This document shows positions 1-7,573 of a stretch of DNA of 11,217 nucleotides, piece by piece. The position numbers were made by a program, and so were the translations under genes. Below the pieces are notes generated by a model. The model saw nothing but the letters and a program-made list of their open reading frames with translations, ran no database searches and was not told the origin of the DNA. Origin of the DNA: an uncultured Clostridia bacterium (GTDB lineage Bacteria; Bacillota; Clostridia; Saccharofermentanales; Fastidiosipilaceae); assembly GCA_947253135.1 (NCBI GenBank), contig CAMXYS010000041.1, positions 1 through 11,217 of the forward strand. The letters run 5' to 3'. Numbering within the stretch: the first letter of the stretch is position 1; each line of letters starts with the position of its first letter.

Positions 1-324
1 GTTTATTCGGTCGACATATTCGATCAAATGCATCACCTTATCGTCCGGAACAAAGTCGTTTAACCAGCCGCCGAATTGAGTCGTAAAATTAAATTTGCCG
101 TCGGAAAAGGCCCCCGCACCGCCGAAACCTCTCATAATGTCACAAGTCGGGCAGTTGATGCACCGGTCTGTTCGCTCCGCCACAATCGGACATAACCGCG
201 ACCGGATATCTGCCCCTGACTCCAACAAGGCCACCCGCAGTTCCGGGCGCCGCTTGACCAATTCATAGCAAGTAAAAATACCGGCAGGTCCACCGCCGAT
301 CACCAAAACATCATACTTCGTCAT
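1..324 (-). CDS. NAD(P)/FAD-dependent oxidoreductase, N-terminal part (runs off left edge)
   Basis: Only the first 108 codons are in the window; the reading frame is open to the left edge. The protein starts MTKYDVLVIGGGPAG, a dinucleotide-binding Rossmann fold with the glycine motif at residues 10-15 and an acidic residue (Glu35) at the end of the second strand, where FAD ribose is normally held. A cysteine cluster follows (Cys45, Cys55, Cys58, Cys61), then a glycine-rich GFGGAGAFSDGKFN segment at 66-79. From memory this combination matches a large uncharacterised family of FAD-dependent dehydrogenases (COG2509-like) common in Clostridia. The substrate is unknown. The ATG at 322-324 is preceded by a weak purine-rich AGAAAGAAGA stretch rather than a classic ribosome binding site. 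The gene diverges from argJ and has its own good promoter. Oxidoreductase class is secure; function is not. Confidence 0.85.
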   Translation of the reverse strand, partial: MTKYDVLVIGGGPAGIFTCYELVKRRPELRVALLESGADIRSRLCPIVAERTDRCINCPTCDIMRGFGGAGAFSDGKFNFTTQFGGWLNDFVPDDKVMHLIEYVDRIN

Positions 325-404
325 TTTTCTTCTTTCTTTTCATGTCTGCCCAAAAGCGTTTCCCGCCTTTACTTCACCGCCGGATCACTGTACAGAACAG
401 GGTC

Positions 405-433
405 ATTATATACTGTTTATCTACCCGTGAAAA
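405..433 (-). promoter_or_regulatory. Sigma-A-type promoter of the FAD oxidoreductase gene
   Basis: Read on the minus strand, a perfect TATAAT (405-410) lies 17 bp downstream of TTTTCA (428-433, 4 of 6 matches to TTGACA). Transcription would start near position 398, giving a leader of about 75 nt before the ATG at 324. The spacing and the perfect -10 box make this a good prediction; it is not experimentally supported. Confidence 0.6.
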
Positions 434-487
434 ATATTAATAATTTTCTCCCAAAAAGCCTAAAAGGGTTAGAATGATACCGTGAGT

Positions 488-502
488 CTTAATTTAATTA
501 AG
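488..502. promoter_or_regulatory. Perfect AT-rich palindrome upstream of argJ (possible operator)
   Basis: CTTAATT-T-AATTAAG is a perfect inverted repeat with 7-bp arms around a central T, ending 50 bp before the argJ start. It resembles an arginine-repressor box only loosely: ArgR sites have TGAAT/ATTCA half-sites, while here the arms read TTAAT/ATTAA and are one base closer together. I saw no convincing -35/-10 pair for argJ in 325-552, so the link to its promoter is open. Confidence 0.25.
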
Positions 503-540
503 CTCGCTGAAGGATTTAAGCACAGTTGCAAAATCAAATA

Positions 541-546
541 AAGGAG
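541..546 (+). promoter_or_regulatory. argJ ribosome binding site
   Basis: AAGGAG sits 6 nt before the ATG at 553. This decides the start: an in-frame TTG at 526 would add nine residues but has no ribosome binding site, and those residues do not look like family sequence. Confidence 0.85.
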
Positions 547-552
547 CCTTTT

Positions 553-1758
553 ATGTTAAAAGAAAATATCACCCTGCCCGCCGGTTTCAGCGCCGCCGGG
601 ATAGCTTCCGGCCTGAAGCAGGATAAAAAGGACTTGGCTCTAATTTATTGTGACCGCCCAGCCGTTACCGCCGGTGTTTTTACAACGAACCTAGTCAAGG
701 GAGACAGCCTGGTCCTGACTAAGGAGCGAGTTGCGGTCAACCATGCGGCTCAAGCCATTGTAATCAACGCCGGCAATGCCAACGCCTGCACCGGCCTGCA
801 AGGCTACAAGGACGCCCAGACCATGGCCCGTGAAGCCGGCCGCGCCTTGAGCATTGACCCCGAGCTCGTCTTGGTCGGCTCGACAGGCGTGATTGGCCAG
901 CCGCTTGACCTCCCCCCCTTAAAAGATGCCATTCACCGGGCTGCTAAAAAATTAGCGACCGGCCCTCAGGCCGGCCACGAAGCCAACCAGGCTATGCTGA
1001 CAACAGATTTAACCACCAAAGAAATCGGTGTCAATTTTCCGCTCGGCTACGGGCGGGCTTCCATCGGCGGCATGGCCAAGGGCTCCGGCATGATTCATCC
1101 CAATATGGCTACCATGATCGCCATCTTGACAACCGATGCCAGAATTACCGCGGACGCCCTGCAAAAGGCCCTGAACGATGCTGTCTACTACAGTTTTAAC
1201 CGAGTCAGCGTAGACGGCGATACCAGTTGCTGCGATATGGTTTTGATCATGTCGTCCGGCCGGGCCGAACACCCCCTAATTACCGATTTAAACACCTCCG
1301 AAGGCCAGGCCTTCAGTAAAAACTTAGCCCACGTTTGCCGGTCACTCAGCCGCATGATCGCTGCCGATGGCGAGGGTGCCAGCAAATTAGTTGATATTTG
1401 CGTTAACGGTGCAACTGACGGTGAAGCCGCCTACAAGGCGGCCCTGGCCGTGGCCAAGTCCCCTCTCGTCAAAACCGCCATCTTCGGTGAAGATGCTAAT
1501 TGGGGGCGTATTTTAAATGCGGTCGGCTACTCCGGCGCTCAGTTTGACCCGACTCGCACGGATATTTACATCGGCGAGCTGCAGGTGTGTAAAGATGGGA
1601 TGGGACTGGACTTTGATGAAAAAGAGGCCAAAAAAATCCTCCAACGCAAAGAAGTCACTGTCACCATTGAACTCAACAGCGGCTACGCCTCGGACCACTT
1701 CTGGACCTGCGACTTCACCCATGACTACATTAAAATAAATGCAGACTACCGTTCCTAA
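553..1758 (+). CDS. argJ: Glutamate N-acetyltransferase / ornithine acetyltransferase ArgJ
   Basis: ArgJ moves the acetyl group from N-acetylornithine to glutamate in the cyclic arginine pathway; bifunctional members also make N-acetylglutamate from acetyl-CoA. It acts in the cytoplasm. From the ATG at 553 the protein has 401 residues, the usual family length. The self-cleavage site is clear: KGSGMIHPNMATM, with cleavage expected between Ala186 and Thr187, so that Thr187 becomes the N-terminal nucleophile of the beta chain. The oxyanion-hole segment GSTGVIG is near 109-115, the NAGNANACTG motif near 72-81, and the C-terminus ends in the typical KINADYRS. The gene stands alone here, diverging from the FAD oxidoreductase and converging on clpE; no other arg gene is in the window. 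Whether it is mono- or bifunctional cannot be read from the sequence. It appears intact. Confidence 0.97.
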   Translation: MLKENITLPAGFSAAGIASGLKQDKKDLALIYCDRPAVTAGVFTTNLVKGDSLVLTKERVAVNHAAQAIVINAGNANACTGLQGYKDAQTMAREAGRALSIDPELVLVGSTGVIGQPLDLPPLKDAIHRAAKKLATGPQAGHEANQAMLTTDLTTKEIGVNFPLGYGRASIGGMAKGSGMIHPNMATMIAILTTDARITADALQKALNDAVYYSFNRVSVDGDTSCCDMVLIMSSGRAEHPLITDLNTSEGQAFSKNLAHVCRSLSRMIAADGEGASKLVDICVNGATDGEAAYKAALAVAKSPLVKTAIFGEDANWGRILNAVGYSGAQFDPTRTDIYIGELQVCKDGMGLDFDEKEAKKILQRKEVTVTIELNSGYASDHFWTCDFTHDYIKINADYRS

Positions 1759-1807
1759 AAAGCCTGTGCTGTGAGCTGTCCAAATAAATTTACATAATAA
1801 AGACAGC

Positions 1808-1858
1808 AAAACACCAACTTCGCTTCCGGTCATAATTCCGGTTGAAGTTGGTGTTTTT
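1808..1858. terminator. Bidirectional intrinsic terminator between argJ and clpE
   Basis: AAAACACCAACTTC (1808-1821) pairs perfectly with GAAGTTGGTGTTTT (1844-1857), a 14-bp stem. The 22-nt loop holds two TTCCGG copies whose CCGG cores can pair again. The T run at 1854-1858 serves argJ on the plus strand; the A run at 1808-1811 gives the matching T run for clpE on the minus strand. The position, between two converging stop codons, fits termination in both directions. Confidence 0.88.
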
Positions 1859-1922
1859 GTCCGGTCAAAGAGGTAAGTAGCTGCTCCGGCTGCACCAAAT
1901 CTTTATTTTTCACAGACCTCCA

Positions 1923-4463
1923 TCAGAGACTGTCAAATGTTAATTGCTTGCCGTCCTCCGCCAAATCGCAGGAAACGGCGACCTTACCGGCCAGTTCATT
2001 TCTCAGCAACATATCAGCCAGCGGGTCTTCAATTAAGCGGCGGATGGCCTTCCGCAACGGACGGGCGCCATACTGCGGCGAATAGCCGGCATCGGTAATA
2101 TAGTCCTTAGCCTCGTCTGTCACCTTCAACTTAAGTCCTTTTTCTTCCATGTGCCTATTCAAATCGGCCAACATCAAGTCGATAATCTGCCTGAGTTCAG
2201 TCTTCGTTAGGCTCTCGAAAACGATCACTGAATCAACCCGGTTTAAAAATTCGGGACGGAAGAGTTCTTTTAAGGCATCATTGACCTTATTTTCCATCGC
2301 TTCGTGCGTATCAGCCCCAAAGCCGATGGTGTGTCCCTTTAAGCTGGTCCCGGCATTGGAGGTCATAATAATAATGCTCTCTTTAAAGGATACGACCCGA
2401 CCATGGCTGTCCGTCAAACGGCCGTCATCCAAAATCTGTAACAACATGTTAAAGATGTCAGCGTGGGCTTTTTCAATCTCGTCCAGCAAAATAACACTAT
2501 AAGGGTTCCTTCTGATTTTTTCAGTCAGCTGACCACCGTCATCATAGCCCACATAACCCGGAGGCGATCCGATCAGCTTGCTCGCAGTATGGGCCTCCAT
2601 ATACTCCGACATATCCAGACGAATTAGGGCATCTTCATTGTCAAACAAAACCTCGGCCAAGGCCTTGACCAATTCGGTTTTGCCGACACCGGTCGGGCCG
2701 ACAAATATAAAAGAAGCGGGGCGGTCTTGCGCTGCCAAACCGGCCCGGCTGCGGCGGATCGCAGCGGCCAGTGCGGTAACCGCCCGGTCTTGTCCGACCA
2801 CTCTCCGGTGGAGACGGTCTTCCAGATTGATCAGTTTTTCGGCCTCCGATTCCGTGATGGAACGGACCGGTATGCCGGTCCACAGCTCGACCACGGAGGC
2901 CACCTCCTCCAGACTGATTTCGTGCGGTTGGAGTTCCTCTTGAACTTTTTCCAACTCTGCCTGCAGCTTCATAGTCTGCTGGCGTAGAGTCGCTTGTTCA
3001 CGGAAGAGGTGCTCCGGGGTGGGCTCTTGGCTCTTGGCGATCTGATCACTGATGCGATTTTGCTCCAGCTCCTGCCGGGCCAACTGCTCCTTTAATTTTT
3101 GCTCTTCTACCAACAAATGGTCATTTAAATTAGCTCTGGAGCCGGCCTCATCCATAATATCGATAGCCTTGTCCGGCAAAAAGCGGTCGTGGATATAGCG
3201 AACCGACAGGCGCGCACAGGCCCGCAAGACTTCATCTGTGTAGACCACATGGTGGTGCTTTTCATAATAAGGTCTGGCCCCTTTAAGGATTGCAAAGACC
3301 TCCGCTTCATTCGGCTCAGCCAACACAACCTTTTGGAAGCGACGTTCTAAGGCTGAATCTTTTTCAATATGGCGACGGTATTCGTCCAAGGTCGTCGAAC
3401 CTAAAACGCGAATTTCCCCCTTAGCCAGTGCAGGCTTAAGGATATTGGCTGCATTCATGGCCCCCTCTGCGTCCCCGGCCCCCATAATATTGTGAAGTTC
3501 ATCGATGACAAGAATGATATTGCCTAATTTTTTGCACTCATCCACGATCCCCTTCATCCGGCTTTCAAATTGGCCACGGAATTGGGTGCCGGCCACCATA
3601 CCGGTCATATCCAACAAGTAGACTTCCATGTTGAGCAATTTGGCAGGCACTTCACCATCGGCAATCTTTAAGGCCAATCCTTCTGCCAAGGCAGTCTTGC
3701 CGACACCTGGTTCACCTAATAAAACAGGATTGTTTTTGGTGCGGCGGTTAAGGATCTGCACTACCCGATGCATCTCCCGCTCGCGGCCGATAATCGGCTC
3801 AATCTTGCCCTCTTTAGCCGCTTGTGTCAGATTGGTGCCGTATTGATTTAAGAACTTGCGGTTGCGGTCCCGGCGCTGACGTCGGTTGCGCCCGTCCTGG
3901 CGACCGGTCCTGCCCTCTCCGGCGACTTCGCCCGGGCTGCGGTCATAACCTCCAGCCGGCAGGAGAGAAAGACCTTCTTCAGGCGTCTCTTCAGAAGCTG
4001 CTGAAGCGGTATCCGATTCCAGGCTGTCTCCCTCCTGATCTGCATCGCCACCCGCCTGAATGTCGTCCAGCATCATTTTAAGGGCCTCGACCGCATCCAC
4101 CGGACCGCCCGTTTGATCCGGATCATCCGCGTCCTGGTCTGTTTCATCCTGCTGAAAATCCAACATGTCGCTCATATTGCTCATCATGTTTTTTAATTCT
4201 TCCGGATCGGCAGATATGATCATCTGAAAAATATCAGCCGGATTTTGGTCGCCGACAGAAGCCATCATTTCGTTAATGCGCTCAGTCACCTGTTCAACAT
4301 TATCTTCATTGATGCCTGCCTCTTTCAGCATATCGCTGACACCGCCTATATTCAGACGGGACGCACAGGTCAAGCACAGACCCTCGTTAAAACGTTTGCC
4401 GTTTTCAAAGCGTGTTGTATATATAACTGCCTCATTTTTATGGCAATTGGAGCATTTTGACAT
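1923..4463 (-). CDS. clpE: ClpE-like ATP-dependent Clp protease ATP-binding subunit (Hsp100/AAA+ unfoldase)
   Basis: This AAA+ unfoldase of 846 residues would unfold substrates and feed them to ClpP. Residues 1-33 form a zinc finger (Cys4, Cys7, Cys30, Cys33), the hallmark of ClpE rather than ClpC; no Clp N-domain repeat is visible. Residues about 85-165 are highly acidic, then comes an Arg-rich stretch (192-203). The first AAA domain has Walker A GEPGVGKT (250-257) and Walker B ILVIDE (317-322). A coiled-coil middle segment spans about 446-516. The second domain has GPTGVGKT (589-596), VILLDE (657-662) and the sensor-2 GARPL (799-803). An IGF tripeptide (713-715) fits the ClpP-contact loop. 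The start at 4463 follows a strong GAGGGG; an upstream in-frame ATG at 4505 is poorly placed behind its AGAGG. At 846 residues it is longer than the ClpE proteins I know (about 700-760), mostly because of the linker. No CtsR or CIRCE operator was seen. The Clp ATPase call is certain, the ClpE subtype likely. Confidence 0.93.
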   Translation of the reverse strand: MSKCSNCHKNEAVIYTTRFENGKRFNEGLCLTCASRLNIGGVSDMLKEAGINEDNVEQVTERINEMMASVGDQNPADIFQMIISADPEELKNMMSNMSDMLDFQQDETDQDADDPDQTGGPVDAVEALKMMLDDIQAGGDADQEGDSLESDTASAASEETPEEGLSLLPAGGYDRSPGEVAGEGRTGRQDGRNRRQRRDRNRKFLNQYGTNLTQAAKEGKIEPIIGREREMHRVVQILNRRTKNNPVLLGEPGVGKTALAEGLALKIADGEVPAKLLNMEVYLLDMTGMVAGTQFRGQFESRMKGIVDECKKLGNIILVIDELHNIMGAGDAEGAMNAANILKPALAKGEIRVLGSTTLDEYRRHIEKDSALERRFQKVVLAEPNEAEVFAILKGARPYYEKHHHVVYTDEVLRACARLSVRYIHDRFLPDKAIDIMDEAGSRANLNDHLLVEEQKLKEQLARQELEQNRISDQIAKSQEPTPEHLFREQATLRQQTMKLQAELEKVQEELQPHEISLEEVASVVELWTGIPVRSITESEAEKLINLEDRLHRRVVGQDRAVTALAAAIRRSRAGLAAQDRPASFIFVGPTGVGKTELVKALAEVLFDNEDALIRLDMSEYMEAHTASKLIGSPPGYVGYDDGGQLTEKIRRNPYSVILLDEIEKAHADIFNMLLQILDDGRLTDSHGRVVSFKESIIIMTSNAGTSLKGHTIGFGADTHEAMENKVNDALKELFRPEFLNRVDSVIVFESLTKTELRQIIDLMLADLNRHMEEKGLKLKVTDEAKDYITDAGYSPQYGARPLRKAIRRLIEDPLADMLLRNELAGKVAVSCDLAEDGKQLTFDSL

Positions 4464-4469
4464 TTTTAT

Positions 4470-4475
4470 CCCCTC
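4470..4475 (-). promoter_or_regulatory. clpE ribosome binding site
   Basis: GAGGGG on the minus strand lies 6 nt before the ATG at 4461-4463. It supports the shorter 846-residue start over the in-frame ATG 14 codons upstream, whose purine box is only 1-2 nt away. Confidence 0.8.
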
Positions 4476-4496
4476 ACTAAATACTGACCGCTTTTC

Positions 4497-4502
4497 ATTA
4501 TA
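4497..4502 (-). promoter_or_regulatory. Possible -10 box for clpE
   Basis: A perfect TATAAT occurs on the minus strand about 35 nt before the clpE start and would give a leader of roughly 27 nt. No acceptable -35 box sits 16-18 bp upstream (TCCCTG at 17), so this is weak. clpE may instead be cotranscribed from uvrA, since no terminator is visible in the 90-bp gap. Confidence 0.3.
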
Positions 4503-4553
4503 CATACCTCTTTTTGTTTCAGGGAGTCCTTTTATTAATAATCATAAAACTTC

Positions 4554-7436
4554 TTATTCATTTTTATAAAACAAGTGCTGCTTTAAATATTGGCCGGTGT
4601 AAGATTCTTCAACCGCCATGACAGCCTCCGGTGTTCCGCAAGCGACCACCCGGCCACCGCCCGAGCCCCCTTCCGGGCCTAAGTCCACAATATAGTCAGC
4701 TACCTTGATCACATCTAAATTATGTTCGATCACAATAACACTATTCCCACCATCAACCAGCTGTTCCAAGATGTCAATCAAATGGCTGACGTCGTGTACA
4801 TGCAGGCCCGTGGTGGGCTCGTCCAAAATGTAGAGCGTGCGCCCGGTGCTGCGGCGCGACAACTCGGTCGCCAGTTTTATCCGCTGGGCTTCACCGCCCG
4901 ACAATTCAGTCGACGGTTGACCCAGCTTAGTGTAGCCGATGCCCACTTCCTTTAAAGTTTCCAATTTTCGCCGGATCGGAGGATGAGCAGCAAAGAATAC
5001 AAGTGCCTCATCAATCGTCATTTCCAGGATGTCAGCAATACTTTTGTCCTTATATTTGACCTCAAGTGTTTCGCGGTTATAGCGGGCGCCATGGCACACA
5101 TCGCAGGGCACATAAACATCCGGCAAAAAATGCATTTCAATCTTGTTGACGCCATCGCCACGACAGGCTTCACAGCGGCCGCCCTTGACGTTAAAGCTGA
5201 AGCGACCGGGTTTGTAGCCCCTGCCCTTGGCTTCCGGCAACTCTGCATAGAGGCTTCTGATTAGATCAAATACCCCGGTATAGGTGGCCGGATTGGAGCG
5301 GGGAGTTCGGCCGATCGGCGACTGGTCGATCGAGATGACCTTGTCGAGTTCCCGGTAGCCCGTTATTTTTTTATGGCGGCCGGCCTTGCGCCTGGCCTTA
5401 TTTAAAAGAGTTTCCAGGCGGCGCAATAAAATTTCGTTGACCAAGGTTGATTTACCGGAACCGGAAACACCTGTCACACAGGTTAAGGTGCCCAAGGGAA
5501 TAGTGACATCAATTTCCTGCAGGTTATTTTCGGCCGCCCCGGTAATTGTTAAAAAATGACCGTTGCCGGCGCGTCTCTCGGCCGGAATTTCGATGCGCAT
5601 CGACCCGCTGAGGTAACGGCCGGTGTAAGAAGTGTTGGCCTCAGCCAACTCCTTAGCCGTACCTAGGCCGACAATTTCACCGCCGGCAGCACCTGCGCCC
5701 GGCCCCAGATCGACGACACAGTCGGCCTCCCACATCGTTTCTTCGTCGTGCTCTACCACTAAAACAGTATTGCCCAGGTCGCGCAAGTGTTTAAGTGTCT
5801 TTAAAAGCAGGCTGTTGTCGCGCTGGTGGAGCCCGATGCTGGGTTCGTCCAGGATGTAGAGCACCCCGACCAAGCCGGAACCAATTTGCGTCGCCAGGCG
5901 GATGCGCTGAGCTTCTCCACCAGACAGGGTGCCGGCAGCCCGATCTAAAGTCATGTAGTCCAAACCTACATTGGTCAAAAAAGCCAGCCTGGCCAACAGC
6001 TCCCGAATGATTTGGTCGGCAATCATGCGGTCATGTTCACTCAACTTTAGCTGTTCAAAGAAGCGTTTAGCCCGGTCGATAGAAAGACAAGTCAGTTCGT
6101 AGATATTTAAATCGCCAACTGTGACAGCCAAGGCCTCCGGCTTAAGTCGTCCTCCTTTACAGACCGGGCACTTGTCCACTGTCATATACTGGGCAAAGTA
6201 ATTTTTTTGTTCATCCGAGGAGGCCTTTTCGTAGCGCTGCATCAGGGAGGGCACCAGACCGACAAAAGCGGCCTCGTAATCTTTGCCCCGGTTGTAAGGA
6301 CTGTTGCTGGTGTCCACCTTCATCTTCTCGCCTTGGGTACCGTACAAGATAGCCTGCTTGGCCCGGTCAGGCAAATCGGCATAGGGCACGTCAAGTGAAA
6401 AATCATACTTTTTGGCCATGGCCAGCATAAAGCCCCGCCCCCAACTTTTGGCTTCAGAAAAATTCCAGCCACCGGCGTCAACAGCTCCTTCATTGATCGT
6501 TTTGTTTTCATCCTGAACAATCAACTCCGGGTCCATATGCATCAGTGCCCCTAAGCCCGAGCAATGGGGGCAGGCCCCCTGCGGATTGTTAAAAGAAAAA
6601 GTTTGGTGGCTAATTTCACCCAAACTGACATTGCAGTCCGGGCAGGAAAAACGCTGCGAAAATAATTTCGTACTGATTTCGCGCACGGGCCGACCCTCGA
6701 TATCTTCGCCGGTCTGCCGTTGAAATTCCGCCATCACCAGATCATCAGCTAAATCCATAGCTATTTCCAAAGAATCTGCCAGCCGGCTCTCCACTCCCTC
6801 GCGGATAACTAAACGATCAACCACGACAGCTATGTCGTGGCGCTTGTTTTTATTTAAGGTAGGTGGATCATCCAGTTCATAATCTTCGCCGTCAATTCGG
6901 ATCCGCACAAAGCCCCGTTTTTGAAAATCTGCCAAAAGTTTGGCGAAGGCACCTTTGCGGTCGCGCACAACCGGTGCCAGGATGATCAGGCGTTCCCCTT
7001 CCTCATGTGCCATAATGTGATCAATGATCTGGTCCAGGGTCTGCCGAGTGATGGGCTTCCCGCAATTAGGGCAATGAGGCAGGCCGATCCGAGCATAAAG
7101 CAGACGCAAATAATCGTATATTTCCGTCACTGTCCCGACGGTGGACCGGGGGTTGTTGCTGGTGCTTTTTTGATCAATGGAAATGGCCGGCGACAAACCG
7201 TCTATGCTGTCAACATCCGGCTTTTCCATCCGCCCTAAAAACATCCTTGCGTAAGAGGACAATGACTCCATATAGCGTCTCTGCCCTTCTGCAAAAATCG
7301 TATCAAAGGCTAGAGACGACTTGCCGGAGCCGGACAGGCCGGTCAAGACGACCAGTTGGTCGCGCGGTATATCGACATCTATGTTCTTTAGGTTATTTTC
7401 GCGGGCACCACGAACTTCTATATAATTGTGACTCAT
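4554..7436 (-). CDS. uvrA: Excinuclease ABC subunit A (UvrA)
   Basis: UvrA is the damage-scanning ATPase of nucleotide excision repair; as a dimer it loads UvrB at lesions in the cytoplasm. The protein is 960 residues, close to the family's usual 940-960, and carries all key parts in order. The first ABC half has Walker A GLSGSGKS (33-40), signature LSGGEAQ (504-510) and Walker B LYILDEP (526-532). The second has GVSGSGKST (656-664), LSGGEAQ (845-851) and LYILDEP (868-874). Cysteine pairs at 265/268 and 289/292, and at 755/758 and 778/781, are the two expected zinc modules; extra CxxC pairs lie at 122-125 and 423-426. AAAGG lies 9 nt before the ATG. It is the first gene after the tRNA-Glu terminator and may be cotranscribed with clpE. 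uvrB and uvrC are not in the window. It appears intact. Confidence 0.98.
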   Translation of the reverse strand: MSHNYIEVRGARENNLKNIDVDIPRDQLVVLTGLSGSGKSSLAFDTIFAEGQRRYMESLSSYARMFLGRMEKPDVDSIDGLSPAISIDQKSTSNNPRSTVGTVTEIYDYLRLLYARIGLPHCPNCGKPITRQTLDQIIDHIMAHEEGERLIILAPVVRDRKGAFAKLLADFQKRGFVRIRIDGEDYELDDPPTLNKNKRHDIAVVVDRLVIREGVESRLADSLEIAMDLADDLVMAEFQRQTGEDIEGRPVREISTKLFSQRFSCPDCNVSLGEISHQTFSFNNPQGACPHCSGLGALMHMDPELIVQDENKTINEGAVDAGGWNFSEAKSWGRGFMLAMAKKYDFSLDVPYADLPDRAKQAILYGTQGEKMKVDTSNSPYNRGKDYEAAFVGLVPSLMQRYEKASSDEQKNYFAQYMTVDKCPVCKGGRLKPEALAVTVGDLNIYELTCLSIDRAKRFFEQLKLSEHDRMIADQIIRELLARLAFLTNVGLDYMTLDRAAGTLSGGEAQRIRLATQIGSGLVGVLYILDEPSIGLHQRDNSLLLKTLKHLRDLGNTVLVVEHDEETMWEADCVVDLGPGAGAAGGEIVGLGTAKELAEANTSYTGRYLSGSMRIEIPAERRAGNGHFLTITGAAENNLQEIDVTIPLGTLTCVTGVSGSGKSTLVNEILLRRLETLLNKARRKAGRHKKITGYRELDKVISIDQSPIGRTPRSNPATYTGVFDLIRSLYAELPEAKGRGYKPGRFSFNVKGGRCEACRGDGVNKIEMHFLPDVYVPCDVCHGARYNRETLEVKYKDKSIADILEMTIDEALVFFAAHPPIRRKLETLKEVGIGYTKLGQPSTELSGGEAQRIKLATELSRRSTGRTLYILDEPTTGLHVHDVSHLIDILEQLVDGGNSVIVIEHNLDVIKVADYIVDLGPEGGSGGGRVVACGTPEAVMAVEESYTGQYLKQHLFYKNE

Positions 7437-7470
7437 TTATAAATACCTTTAATAATCCTTCTTGATAGGC

Positions 7471-7485
7471 TAGAACCCTATTCTA
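7471..7485. promoter_or_regulatory. Short palindrome upstream of uvrA (weak SOS-box resemblance)
   Basis: TAGAA-CCCTA-TTCTA is a perfect inverted repeat with 5-bp arms, 35 bp before the uvrA ATG. The Gram-positive LexA box is GAAC-N4-GTTC; here GAA and TTC are separated by 5 nt rather than 6, and only the left half-site is complete. It is therefore not a proper LexA site, though its position would suit one. Confidence 0.2.
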
Positions 7486-7516
7486 CTGGATCTTTGTGAG
7501 AAATTTTTAAATTAAA

Positions 7517-7568
7517 CAAAATAAAATACCGGCCGCCGGCAGTTGGAAAACCAGCCGGGCAGCCGGTA
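7517..7568 (-). terminator. Intrinsic terminator after tRNA-Glu
   Basis: On the minus strand TACCGGC pairs with GCCGGTA (7562-7568 and 7527-7533 as outer arms), and the inner bases form a further GC-rich stem with one bulge and a TGG-TTTT-CCA tip. TTTTATTTTG follows at once (7526-7517). It starts 5 nt after the tRNA CCA end and would also stop any readthrough from the citrate synthase gene before uvrA. Confidence 0.88.
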
Positions 7569-7573
7569 CACGT

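Noticed and set aside
526..552. TTG start for argJ giving nine extra residues
   Set aside because: No ribosome binding site precedes it, whereas AAGGAG is ideally spaced before the ATG at 553, and the extra residues do not look like family sequence.
1009..1833. Several minus-strand and overlapping frames of 65-106 codons within and beyond argJ
   Set aside because: They are shadows of the argJ codon pattern, without ribosome binding sites or recognisable motifs.
1863..1879. CtsR-like half-site (GGTCAAA followed by GAG and GTAAGTA)
   Set aside because: Only the first heptad fits and it lies beyond the 3' end of clpE, between converging genes, so it cannot act as the clpE operator.
1865..1915. 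Possible second terminator-like fold between argJ and clpE
   Set aside because: Only scattered short pairings (GGT/ACC, AGC/GCT) could be made; the nearby 14-bp stem explains termination.
4464..4505. Upstream in-frame ATG for the ClpE-like protein
   Set aside because: Its purine box is only 1-2 nt away, and the zinc finger begins right at the downstream Met, which has GAGGGG at 6 nt.
2149..7465. Many plus-strand frames of 60-121 codons antisense to clpE and uvrA
   Set aside because: All lie opposite conserved coding sequence of certain genes; their low-complexity or Arg/Pro/Ser-rich translations are typical of antisense shadows.
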